NCBI GenBank assembly: GCA_028706295.1
Contig: JAQWBQ010000021.1
Span: 1 to 46,220, forward strand
Direction of reading: 5' to 3'
Length of the DNA: 46,220 bases
DNA from: Bacteroidales bacterium
Lineage (GTDB): Bacteria > Bacteroidota > Bacteroidia > Bacteroidales > FEN-979
Numbering within the stretch: position 1 is the first letter of the stretch; each line of letters starts with the position of its first letter. Both the position numbers and the translations under genes were made by a program. The notes below the pieces were generated by a model. That model was given only the letters and a program-made list of their open reading frames with translations. It was not told the origin of the DNA and made no database searches. Shown here one piece after another: positions 28,795 to 36,798 of this stretch.

Positions 28795-30102
28795 TCAATG
28801 GTCAGCGTTCAGATTGTCCAGAATTTGTGCCAGTGACCGGGTAAGTTCTTTTCTTGAAAATTTCTCGATTCCTGAGGTTCCTGACTCCAATGTCCCGGTC
28901 TGGTAACGGGAATAGAAATGAAATATGTGTTTTTTCAGGGCCTCTTTATTCCCGTGGTCTGCAAGCAGACCTGCCCGGGTTTCATTCAGGATCCGGGCAG
29001 CTTCACCGTTTTCCGGCCCGATGCATAACACAGGTCTTCCCGCTGCAAGATATTCAAAGAATTTTCCTGTCAGGATCATCGCTGCATTCGGTGTGTTATT
29101 GATGATCAGAAGCAAAACCTGAGATTGTTGCTGGACACGGACGACCTCATCATGCGGGAGGTAGTCGATCTTTCGCAAATATCCATCCAGCCCGAAACTT
29201 GTGATCGAGGCGCGTACAGAATAATCGACTTTTCCAACCAATTTAATTTCAAGATCCTTACTGAAGTTTTCGTTTTCATCCAGTAATTCCCGGAGCGCGG
29301 CCCATAGGGCTACAGGATTTCTGGTGCTGACAAGGGTCCCGATATGGGCAATCGAAAATTTTTCATCGCGTACCACGAGATCCGGGATTGCCGTATCTTC
29401 AGGATCAAAACCGTTGGTAATGACATCATATTTTCGCGGAACTATCCGGTTGAAATCATCGGCCATGGGCTGGCTGATCACGGTGACTGCGGAGGCATTT
29501 TCAAGGACTCCGCGTTCGAGAATTTGATGACGACGATCGGCATACCGGGTGAGTTTCAGGTCGGTATAGAAATCAATATGCGTCCAGGGATCCCTGAAAT
29601 CAGCCAGCCAGGGGATGTTCAATTGTCGCGAAAGCGCCTGCGCGATCAGATGTGTTGAATGGGGTGGCCCGGTTGAAACAAGGGCATCAACTTTATTTTT
29701 CGCGAAAAATTTCAGTAAAAATTTAACGGATGGCCGGATCCAGAATTTGCGGGCATCGGGAATGAAGAGGTTTCCCCGGATCCAGATTGCGATACCTTCC
29801 AGAATTTTATTTTTTTTATGTTCCGTGAGGAATGCAGCATTGATTTTTTCCTCTTTTTTATGGCCTGAGAAGATTTTGTAAGCTGAATAGGGTTCCCAAA
29901 CCGGAAACTGAATGATTTTTATCCCGGAAGGGACATCCTTCAGCAGAGAATCATCCAATTCAGGGTACTCCGGATTTTCGGGGCAAAAGATGACAGGTTC
30001 CCAGTTAAAAAGGCGCAGATACTTTACGAATTTCAACCACCGCTGTACACCCGCGCCACCACTTGGTGGCCAGTAGTACGTGATGATCAGAACGGTTTTC
30101 AT
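28795..30102 (-). CDS. Glycosyltransferase family 4 (GT-B fold)
   Basis: 435 residues. The N-terminal YYWPPSGGAGVQRWLKFVKY is typical of GT4 enzymes that bind an acceptor. WLADFRDPWTHIDFYTD follows in the first Rossmann domain. The second domain has FSIAHIGTLVSTRNP and the donor-binding block FEYLAAGRPVLCIGPENGEA with the conserved acidic residues. It transfers a nucleotide-activated sugar; acceptor and sugar are unknown. Its ATG overlaps the stop of the YfhO gene by 4 bp (ATGA), so translation is probably coupled. Confidence 0.9.
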   Translation of the reverse strand: MKTVLIITYYWPPSGGAGVQRWLKFVKYLRLFNWEPVIFCPENPEYPELDDSLLKDVPSGIKIIQFPVWEPYSAYKIFSGHKKEEKINAAFLTEHKKNKILEGIAIWIRGNLFIPDARKFWIRPSVKFLLKFFAKNKVDALVSTGPPHSTHLIAQALSRQLNIPWLADFRDPWTHIDFYTDLKLTRYADRRHQILERGVLENASAVTVISQPMADDFNRIVPRKYDVITNGFDPEDTAIPDLVVRDEKFSIAHIGTLVSTRNPVALWAALRELLDENENFSKDLEIKLVGKVDYSVRASITSFGLDGYLRKIDYLPHDEVVRVQQQSQVLLLIINNTPNAAMILTGKFFEYLAAGRPVLCIGPENGEAARILNETRAGLLADHGNKEALKKHIFHFYSRYQTGTLESGTSGIEKFSRKELTRSLAQILDNLNADH

Positions 30103-32579
30103 GCCTGGGATTTTCGCGTTTTCCAGAATTCAAAAAAGATTGCAATGAGTACCAGGGCAATCACGATCAGTGAGCTGACCAGCGAAATTGTTTCTCCCAT
30201 TGAATAGACAACCGGCTCAAACCTGAATTCAATTTTGTGATTGCCTTCGGGGAGGATCATGGCCCGAAGTACATAGTTTGCACGGAAATGGGGTGCGGGT
30301 TGCCCATCGACAAAGGCATTCCAGCCTTTTGGGTAGTAGATCTCCGAAAACACAGCCAGGGCTTTGTTGCGTGAGGTGTACTCATACATCAGTTTGTTGG
30401 GCTCATAGTTGATCAGATTGATGACGTCTGACGAATCACAGGCCGGTTGGAATCCTTTGAGCTGATCAGCAAATGACTTATTGACAATAACCACCGAATC
30501 GGGTTTGAAATCCTTCATGGCCGCTATCTCAGCATCAGCATTATCAACAAGTTGATAGTTTTTTGCGAACCAGGCGTTCCCGAGGGCATTGGTGTTGGGG
30601 TAGGCAGCCGGCCGTTTGTCCTGACCCGGAATGATGAGATACCGGGTATTCAGCATATTCAAAACCGGTGTGTTCAGGGTGCTCATCGACTTGATAAACG
30701 TCTGGATATCCTGGTCAATGCCATGGTCGATCAATTCCTGGTAACGGCGCAGTTTTGCTCCGTGGTATCCGCCAATGGACTTGTGAAAATAGGAAGTTGA
30801 AGCGTCATTGTATGGATCAAGGGTAAGATTGAGCACCCGGAAATCGAGTGCCGGATCTTTGAGGATAATGTTATCTGCATCCGAGGGGGAATATGGATTC
30901 TCTACCCTTGATTTTGAGGTAAAGCCGTCGTTGTTGAAATAACGTTTGTTAACGGGGAACATGTCGGCCAGAATGAGTACTCCCAGAATGAGGTACGCGT
31001 ACTCTTTTTTTATTTTGTTGAACAGGATGGTCCACATCAACCCGCCTGCAAGAAGAATAAATACCAGTGACCTGATCGCGTCGAGCCTTAGGAGGCGCAA
31101 GCGCTCATCGCGAATAGACTGCATGAGCCATTCTGGAAACTGGTATTGTTGCTGATACATGGCATCCTTGGGACCGGTGAAGTTAAAAAATGCGCCGGGG
31201 AGGAGGGCAAGAATCAGGCAAATACCGCCCGAAATGATCAGGGCAATCATGAATCCTTTGTTCAGCACTTTGACATCGCGGTCTTTCGCGGTAAGTTCAC
31301 GGACTGCCAGAATTCCAAGCAACGGAATGGCGAATTCGGCAATAACAAGAATCATGGTGACCGCTCTGAATTTGTTGTAACCCGGAAGGAAGGTCAGGAA
31401 GAAGTCGGTGACCGGCATCAGGTTGTGTCCCCAGGCCAGGATGATTGACAGGATCGTTGCGGATAGTAACCACCATTTAACGGGTCCTTTAACAATGATC
31501 AACCCAAGGATAAAAAGAAAAATGAAGATGGCTCCCACGTAGACCGGTCCCGAAGTAAAAGGCTGAGAACCCCAATAGATGAATGGCAGGGGCTGGCTGG
31601 TAAATTGTTGTATCGATTCATCTGGAAGGCCGTTGGCTTTCATAGCTTCAGCGACCTTTGATTTTTCGCTGATTTGAAGGTTCGACGAACCGCCATAGAT
31701 ATTTGGGACCAACAGGGTCATGGTCTCGGCGATGCCGTAGCTCCATTGGGTCACATAATCCTTGTCAAGTCCGGTTGTTTTATTGGCTTTATTGACAGAA
31801 AGCTCAGATTTTCCCCTGATGGTGTATTTTCCATATTCCCATGTTGCCCAGAGACTGGTCAGGTTGGTCAGGACCGCAAAGGCCACGGCGATGACGAGTA
31901 CGCCCACAGCTTTCAGAAAGGGCATCAATTCTTTAAACCGGATGGCATGAATCAGTTTGAAAATTCCCAGGATCAATGCGATCATGGCCAGGTAATAGGT
32001 GATCTGTGGATGGTTGGCTTTTACTTCAAGTGACAGGAAAACCGTGGTAAGCAAACCACCCCAAAGATATTTGCGTTTCATTGTCAGGATCATACCGGCG
32101 ATCACGGGGGCCATGTAAGCAATAGCATGCGCTTTCGAGTTGTGACCCGCGTCGAATATGATGAAGAAATAGGAGGAGAAGGCAAAGCCGATGGCCCCGA
32201 CGATGGAAAGCCAGGGATTGACGCCCATCACCAGGAGGAGGATAAAGAATCCCAGAAAATAAAGGAATACCAGGTTTGCCGGATGGGGCAATCCGAGGGA
32301 AAGGATCTTGTCGGCATAGCCCAATACGTTTCCGGTGTACTTCGTTGATATCTGGTATGCCGGCATCCCACCGAACATGGAGTTGGTCCAGAGCGGTTCC
32401 TGGCCTGTCTTTGCGCGGTAATCAACAATTTCTTTCGACATTCCCTGGAAGTGAATAATATCGCTCTGCATGAGTCTCTTCCCTTCCAGCAGGGGAGTTA
32501 AATAGGCAAAAGTTATGATCAGGAAAATGACCACGGCGGCAAGATAGGGCGCCAGTTTTTTAAAATCCAGGTTTTTCAT
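30099..32579 (-). CDS. YfhO-family polytopic membrane protein
   Basis: 826 residues. An N-terminal helix (LAAVVIFLIITFAYLTPLLE) is followed by a periplasmic loop with the family signature MQSDIIHFQGMSKE and WTNSMFGGMPAYQIS. About a dozen membrane spans follow, then a ~200-residue periplasmic beta-rich region and one last C-terminal helix. YfhO proteins (GT-C-like fold) are implicated in glycosylation of cell-wall polymers or lipids. It is translationally coupled to the downstream GT4 gene, which supports a joint glycan role; the product is unknown. Confidence 0.92.
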   Translation of the reverse strand: MKNLDFKKLAPYLAAVVIFLIITFAYLTPLLEGKRLMQSDIIHFQGMSKEIVDYRAKTGQEPLWTNSMFGGMPAYQISTKYTGNVLGYADKILSLGLPHPANLVFLYFLGFFILLLVMGVNPWLSIVGAIGFAFSSYFFIIFDAGHNSKAHAIAYMAPVIAGMILTMKRKYLWGGLLTTVFLSLEVKANHPQITYYLAMIALILGIFKLIHAIRFKELMPFLKAVGVLVIAVAFAVLTNLTSLWATWEYGKYTIRGKSELSVNKANKTTGLDKDYVTQWSYGIAETMTLLVPNIYGGSSNLQISEKSKVAEAMKANGLPDESIQQFTSQPLPFIYWGSQPFTSGPVYVGAIFIFLFILGLIIVKGPVKWWLLSATILSIILAWGHNLMPVTDFFLTFLPGYNKFRAVTMILVIAEFAIPLLGILAVRELTAKDRDVKVLNKGFMIALIISGGICLILALLPGAFFNFTGPKDAMYQQQYQFPEWLMQSIRDERLRLLRLDAIRSLVFILLAGGLMWTILFNKIKKEYAYLILGVLILADMFPVNKRYFNNDGFTSKSRVENPYSPSDADNIILKDPALDFRVLNLTLDPYNDASTSYFHKSIGGYHGAKLRRYQELIDHGIDQDIQTFIKSMSTLNTPVLNMLNTRYLIIPGQDKRPAAYPNTNALGNAWFAKNYQLVDNADAEIAAMKDFKPDSVVIVNKSFADQLKGFQPACDSSDVINLINYEPNKLMYEYTSRNKALAVFSEIYYPKGWNAFVDGQPAPHFRANYVLRAMILPEGNHKIEFRFEPVVYSMGETISLVSSLIVIALVLIAIFFEFWKTRKSQA

Positions 32580-32610
32580 GAGACAGGGATCAAAATGAGA
32601 ACACAGAAAA

Positions 32611-32644
32611 ATAAAAAAAGAAGATAAATGTCATTATCTTCTTT
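32611..32644 (-). terminator. Intrinsic terminator after rpmH
   Basis: AAAGAAGATAA (32617-32627) pairs perfectly with TTATCTTCTTT (32634-32644) around a 6-nt loop. On the minus strand it is followed by a T-rich run. Confidence 0.82.
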
Positions 32645-32698
32645 CAGTTTACAAAATTGCTAAAAAATGGATTGATCCGGTCAATACCGTAAAGAAAA

Positions 32699-32860
32699 TT
32701 ATTCTTTGTCAAGTGTTTCATCAGAAACTGTCAGTTTTTTCCGACCCTTGGCCCTTCTTGCAGACAGTACCTTACGACCGTTTGCGGTGGACATTCTTTC
32801 ACGGAAACCATGCTTGTTCTTTCTTTTTCTGTTTGAGGGCTGGAATGTTCTCTTTGTCAT
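32699..32860 (-). CDS. rpmH: Ribosomal protein bL34
   Basis: 53 residues from the ATG ending at 32860. The N terminus [20 protein letters not shown] is the standard L34 signature, followed by [21 protein letters not shown] and a slightly longer acidic tail (VSDETLDKE). The frame is open upstream, but those residues are not L34-like. It stands apart from the usual dnaA/rnpA neighbours. It is flanked by a promoter element upstream and a hairpin terminator downstream, so it is probably monocistronic. Confidence 0.97.
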   Translation of the reverse strand: MTKRTFQPSNRKRKNKHGFRERMSTANGRKVLSARRAKGRKKLTVSDETLDKE

Positions 32861-32881
32861 TGCATGATGATTTTGGGACTG

Positions 32882-32889
32882 CAAAAGTA
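32882..32889 (-). promoter_or_regulatory. -7 promoter element for rpmH
   Basis: On the minus strand TACTTTTG fits TAnnTTTG, 21 bp before the rpmH ATG. Confidence 0.55.
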
Positions 32890-32954
32890 TAAAAAAAATG
32901 AATACAACCAAAAGAATGAGTGATTTTTTTCAAGGTGCAGGTGGCTGGCCCGGA

Positions 32955-34787
32955 TCAATTCCTGATGAATCTCTTTTGGATAACAGAACCATCCTGATTT
33001 ATCATTCTGAGAAGGTACATTCCCGGGGCCAGACGGCTGATATCGCATCGGGACTGTGTTCCTTGCAAAATGTACCGGAGGAAGGTCTTCCCGGTAATGT
33101 CGGTAATTTCAAGGATTCCATCCGGAATCAGTAAATCGGTTCCCGATCGTTTGACGGTAATGTACCGGGTTGCAGGATTCGGCAGTATGGCTACAGATGG
33201 TTGGTCATCTAACGAGATTTGCCCGTCAGTACCCATCGGCCATTTGCATCCGGGTTCAGGCGGGGGAATTGTGATGACCGAGACCTGAGGAATGGAGGCG
33301 CCGCACGCGTTGATATTTCTGAATTGCAGTTGAATGACTGTGTCGGGTTTGAACCTTCCGAACCGGCAGTAGGTAATCTGGTCAATGTGTTCCAGGTCGC
33401 CCGGTAACCAGTTGATTCCCTGGTCAAGGCTGTACTCACTTCCCGAAGTATGATCCGGGACCGGGGTGACCAGGCTGTAATAGCAGGAGGTATCCTTTCT
33501 TTCGGGAGTGAAAGTGTCGGTTGGAACCGGGGGTATTCCTGAATGGATAAAGATCTGTACGGTATCATTTTCTGTGACGCCCCATGGATCGACGGAGGTG
33601 AGGGCAACCGGATATTCGGCGCCGGGGATCGCTTGTTCCCGGAGACGGAGGAGATAGCGTTCAGGCGGGCGGGGCATGGCGTCGGGTTGCGGGATCATCT
33701 CAAATACAGTTGCATTCCACTGGTACTGATAGCCGGGGTAGTAGCGGGTTCCAACAGGCTTCCCGGTCGCCGGGACAAGGGTCGTGTCGCTACAGAACTG
33801 GCACAGATGGTCGTGGATGAGGACTGGTGTTTTCGGGGTACCGGCTTTTTGATAGACTCTCACATAATCGACGATCATGGATTGTGGAAAATCGGCCGGG
33901 TTCGCTTGCTGTGATTGATTCCCGACGCTATTGTACGACGTACCCATACGCAGGGAGAAGGGGGCGACGGGAGGCGCGTAGGTTGAAGCATCGATGCAAT
34001 AGGGCGGAATGCGATGGAGATCCAGTTCCTTAACGAGGGTATTATTCACGTACCATCGGATGACGTCGGTGTTCCACTCTAATCCGAAAATGGTCCATTC
34101 AGCAGTGAGATCGTACAACCCCAGAGAGTCGGTAAGGTACACAGAATGGTTCTGTGAAACATGGACCCCTCCGTTGCTCCAGTGATAAGTACCTGTAAAG
34201 ATATTCCGGTTCACACCATTCAGTTCAAAAAGATCAATTTCATTCCAGGGGCCCGGACCACCGGGGTCCTCCGGGGTGCCTACGCCCCAAAGCCAGCAGG
34301 CGGCTCCCTGCCCGGTTTTGTTGAAAAGTCTCACCCGAGCTTCGACATAGGCCGGGGCGTAAAAATAGTAACTCTTAAAACCGGTGTCTTTAACGCTGAT
34401 TGTCTTGATTTCACCCCCGGAAAAGGGACAATCGGGAAGGATGGAGATGGCCCTGTTTGAGATTCGCGCGGTCTCATTGTCGATATCTACATTACCGGGA
34501 TTGACCGAAAAGTTTCTAAGGCATGCGCCAATGCCATCATCCCAGGGATTACTCCGGTTCCAGAAAAGACCGTTTAGGGAATCGGAGGTGAATTCATCGT
34601 TGAAGATGAGATTCCATCCTGGTTTTCCGACCGGATTCGGGGTGTTCAGGCGGCTGATCCTGACGGTCTTGTTTTCACCGCCGTTCAGGCAATAGATGAG
34701 ATCCCAGAGGGTATTCTGTGCCTCAATTCGTTGGATCACCATGACACTGGCAAGCAACATAAACAGGATCCTTAATCTAATGACCAT
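32955..34787 (-). CDS. Secreted glycoside hydrolase family 16 with T9SS sorting domain
   Basis: 610 residues. A signal peptide (LRILFMLLASVMVIQRIEAQ) is followed by a GH16 domain (~55-315). The active-site motif is NEIDLFELNG, with Glu183 as probable nucleophile, Asp185, and Glu188 as acid/base. The family hydrolyses beta-1,3/1,4-linked glucans or galactans; the substrate cannot be read from sequence. Residues ~330-520 are beta-rich linker domains. The last ~80 residues (ILPNPATRYITVKRSG ... LEITDITGK ... GMYLLRM ... FIRN) form a type A sorting domain. The enzyme is therefore expected on the surface or outside the cell. Confidence 0.93.
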   Translation of the reverse strand: MVIRLRILFMLLASVMVIQRIEAQNTLWDLIYCLNGGENKTVRISRLNTPNPVGKPGWNLIFNDEFTSDSLNGLFWNRSNPWDDGIGACLRNFSVNPGNVDIDNETARISNRAISILPDCPFSGGEIKTISVKDTGFKSYYFYAPAYVEARVRLFNKTGQGAACWLWGVGTPEDPGGPGPWNEIDLFELNGVNRNIFTGTYHWSNGGVHVSQNHSVYLTDSLGLYDLTAEWTIFGLEWNTDVIRWYVNNTLVKELDLHRIPPYCIDASTYAPPVAPFSLRMGTSYNSVGNQSQQANPADFPQSMIVDYVRVYQKAGTPKTPVLIHDHLCQFCSDTTLVPATGKPVGTRYYPGYQYQWNATVFEMIPQPDAMPRPPERYLLRLREQAIPGAEYPVALTSVDPWGVTENDTVQIFIHSGIPPVPTDTFTPERKDTSCYYSLVTPVPDHTSGSEYSLDQGINWLPGDLEHIDQITYCRFGRFKPDTVIQLQFRNINACGASIPQVSVITIPPPEPGCKWPMGTDGQISLDDQPSVAILPNPATRYITVKRSGTDLLIPDGILEITDITGKTFLRYILQGTQSRCDISRLAPGMYLLRMINQDGSVIQKRFIRN

Positions 34788-34823
34788 GATGGTTCCGGTT
34801 AGGGACGATCAAAAGTACAGAAT

Positions 34824-34859
34824 TAAAAAAAAAGAAAGCGGCCTTTTGAGCCGCTTTCT
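34824..34859 (-). terminator. Intrinsic terminator after pepD
   Basis: On the minus strand GAAAGCGGC and GCCGCTTTC form a 9-bp stem around a 7-nt loop, followed by a run of nine T. A 25-nt core (34832-34856) is identical to the terminator after the HU gene. Confidence 0.9.
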
Positions 34860-34878
34860 GAACAGAAGATTTTGATGT

Positions 34879-36339
34879 TTATTTCACAGGAGCATTTTTC
34901 AGGGTATCAATCAGGAAATCCCAGAATTTCTGCACTGTCGCAATATTCACGCGTTCATCGGGTGAATGCGGATTGCGCAGGGTGGGCCCGAAGGAGATCA
35001 TGTCCCAGTTCGGATAGGTTCCTCCCAGAATACCGCATTCGAGTCCGGCATGGATTCCTTTAATTTCGGGAATCTTTCCAAACTTTTTATGGTAGCGATC
35101 GAGCATGACCTTGAGGATGGGGGAGTCGGGGTTTGGTTTCCAGCCGGGATATTTTCCATCAAAGGTTGATGCAGCGCCGGCGAGGTCAAATACCGACTTC
35201 ATCATCTGTTCCAGGTCATCTTTTGCGGAGTCGACAGAACTTCTGAGCAGGCATTGGATCCGGATGGTTCCCTGTTCCGATTTTACGATCGCGAGATTGT
35301 TGGAGGTTTCCACCAATCCTGCCATTTCGTTGCTCATGCGGATCACGCCGTTCGGACAGGCGTACAGGGTATAGAGAAGTTTTTCGACAGTGACCGGGTC
35401 AATAATCTTAGCCGGGGTTTCAGCGGGGATGAGTTCGATTTTCAGATCGGGTTCAACTGCTGAAAGTTCTTTTTTTACAAGTTCGGTTATTTTATCAAGG
35501 AAGGAACTGAAACCTGAAACCTGGTTTCCGGGGATGGCAATTACTGCGAACGATTCACGCGGAATAGCATTACGCAATCCTCCTCCGTCGATGGAAGCAA
35601 GCATGACGCCGTGATCTTTGGTGCCGGTGTAAAGGATCCGGGTCATGATCTTTATGGCATTTCCCTTTCCCAGGTTAATATCGATCCCGCTGTGTCCGCC
35701 CTTCAGGCCGGTTACCTGAAGTTTAAATCCGGAGTAACCGGCAGGTACCGGTTGCTCAGAATATTCAAACCGGGCATTACCGTTGGTGCCGCCGGCACAA
35801 CCCACGTAAAGTTCTCCTTCATCTTCCGAATCCAGGTTCAGAAGAATATCTCCGTGGAGGACCCCCGGTTTCAATCCGAAGGCGCCGGTCATCCCGGTCT
35901 CCTCATCGGTAGTAAAGAGGGCTTCGATGGGACCGTGTTCAAGGGTTTTCGATTCAAGGATGGCCATTGCGGCCGCGACACCCATGCCGTTGTCGGCGCC
36001 GAGGGTCGTGCCGTTCGCTCTGACCCAATCTCCATCGATGATGGTTTCGATGGGATCTTTTTCGAAATCGTGTACTTTATCGCTGTTTTTCTGGGGAACC
36101 ATGTCGAGATGTCCCTGGAGGATGATCCCTTTGCGGTTTTCCATGCCCGGTGTCGCCGGCTTTCGTATGATGATGTTTCCTGTTTCATCGATGATTGTTT
36201 CAAGTCCGAGGTTTTTCCCAAACCGGAGCATGAAATCCCTTATTTTTTCCTCTTTTTTCGACGGCCGCGGGATTTGGGTCAGGCTGTGAAAATTTTTCCA
36301 TAGAGCTTTTGGCTCCAGGTTCAGAATCGTGTTGCTCAT
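34879..36339 (-). CDS. pepD: Cytosol non-specific dipeptidase (aminoacyl-histidine dipeptidase, M20C)
   Basis: Metallopeptidase that cleaves dipeptides in the cytoplasm. 486 residues, full length. Di-zinc motifs: GIILQGHLDMVPQKNSDK, TTLGADNGMGVAAAMAILES and ALFTTDEETGMTGAFGL. Family-typical GLKGGHSGIDINLGKGNAIK lies in the dimerisation/lid domain and AGLECGILGGTYP near the C terminus. It is 57 bp downstream of the PqqD-like gene on the same strand, which follows the OPT transporter, so peptide import and cleavage may be linked here. A strong terminator follows. Confidence 0.96.
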   Translation of the reverse strand: MSNTILNLEPKALWKNFHSLTQIPRPSKKEEKIRDFMLRFGKNLGLETIIDETGNIIIRKPATPGMENRKGIILQGHLDMVPQKNSDKVHDFEKDPIETIIDGDWVRANGTTLGADNGMGVAAAMAILESKTLEHGPIEALFTTDEETGMTGAFGLKPGVLHGDILLNLDSEDEGELYVGCAGGTNGNARFEYSEQPVPAGYSGFKLQVTGLKGGHSGIDINLGKGNAIKIMTRILYTGTKDHGVMLASIDGGGLRNAIPRESFAVIAIPGNQVSGFSSFLDKITELVKKELSAVEPDLKIELIPAETPAKIIDPVTVEKLLYTLYACPNGVIRMSNEMAGLVETSNNLAIVKSEQGTIRIQCLLRSSVDSAKDDLEQMMKSVFDLAGAASTFDGKYPGWKPNPDSPILKVMLDRYHKKFGKIPEIKGIHAGLECGILGGTYPNWDMISFGPTLRNPHSPDERVNIATVQKFWDFLIDTLKNAPVK

Positions 36340-36395
36340 GAGTCAGATATTTTAATTTTAATGGATCAATGTTTTAATGGTTCAAATTTACAAAA

Positions 36396-36788
36396 TTAAT
36401 CGTTGTGCCGGTCCTGCTGTAATTCAACGAAGGAAATGTACCGTTGGTCATAGAGCAGGGAGAGGAATTTGGTGACCCTTTCGTCGGCCTCCCCATTTGC
36501 TAAAAATTCCCCCGGAAAAGTTTTTTTCAAAACATTGGTTATATCAGCGACATTGCGCTGCCCGTCGATTAACAGCCAGGTTTCACTTCCGAATTGGTCG
36601 AGTCGTATGGTGATGAATTTGCTTTTCGACCGGGGCTGTAACAGGGTGGAGGCCAGTTTTTTCCTGAATCTGGGTAAAAGGATGGTCACGTTTCCATTTT
36701 CGTTCAGCTCATGATCCATCACCCTGACGGGTGTCAAATCCAGGAAATTTGCCGTTTTCAGTATTTTCCGGCGGTGAAAAAAGTTCAT
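36396..36788 (-). CDS. PqqD-like small protein (RRE-type peptide-binding fold)
   Basis: 130 residues from the ATG ending at 36788, chosen because it follows the OPT gene by 10 bp. The frame is open upstream into that gene. The chain has a conserved LTPVRVMDHELNENGNVTI start, then RLDQFGSETWLLIDGQRNVA and DITNVLKKTFPGE, the usual winged-helix PqqD pattern. PqqD-like domains bind precursor peptides of modified natural products, but stand-alone copies also occur without such clusters. No modification enzymes are nearby. It sits between a peptide transporter and a dipeptidase; function not established. Confidence 0.8.
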   Translation of the reverse strand: MNFFHRRKILKTANFLDLTPVRVMDHELNENGNVTILLPRFRKKLASTLLQPRSKSKFITIRLDQFGSETWLLIDGQRNVADITNVLKKTFPGEFLANGEADERVTKFLSLLYDQRYISFVELQQDRHND

Positions 36789-36798
36789 AAACCGCACA

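Noticed and set aside
35611-36303. A 230-codon frame antisense to pepD.
   Set aside because: A shadow frame; the sense strand encodes a complete M20 peptidase.
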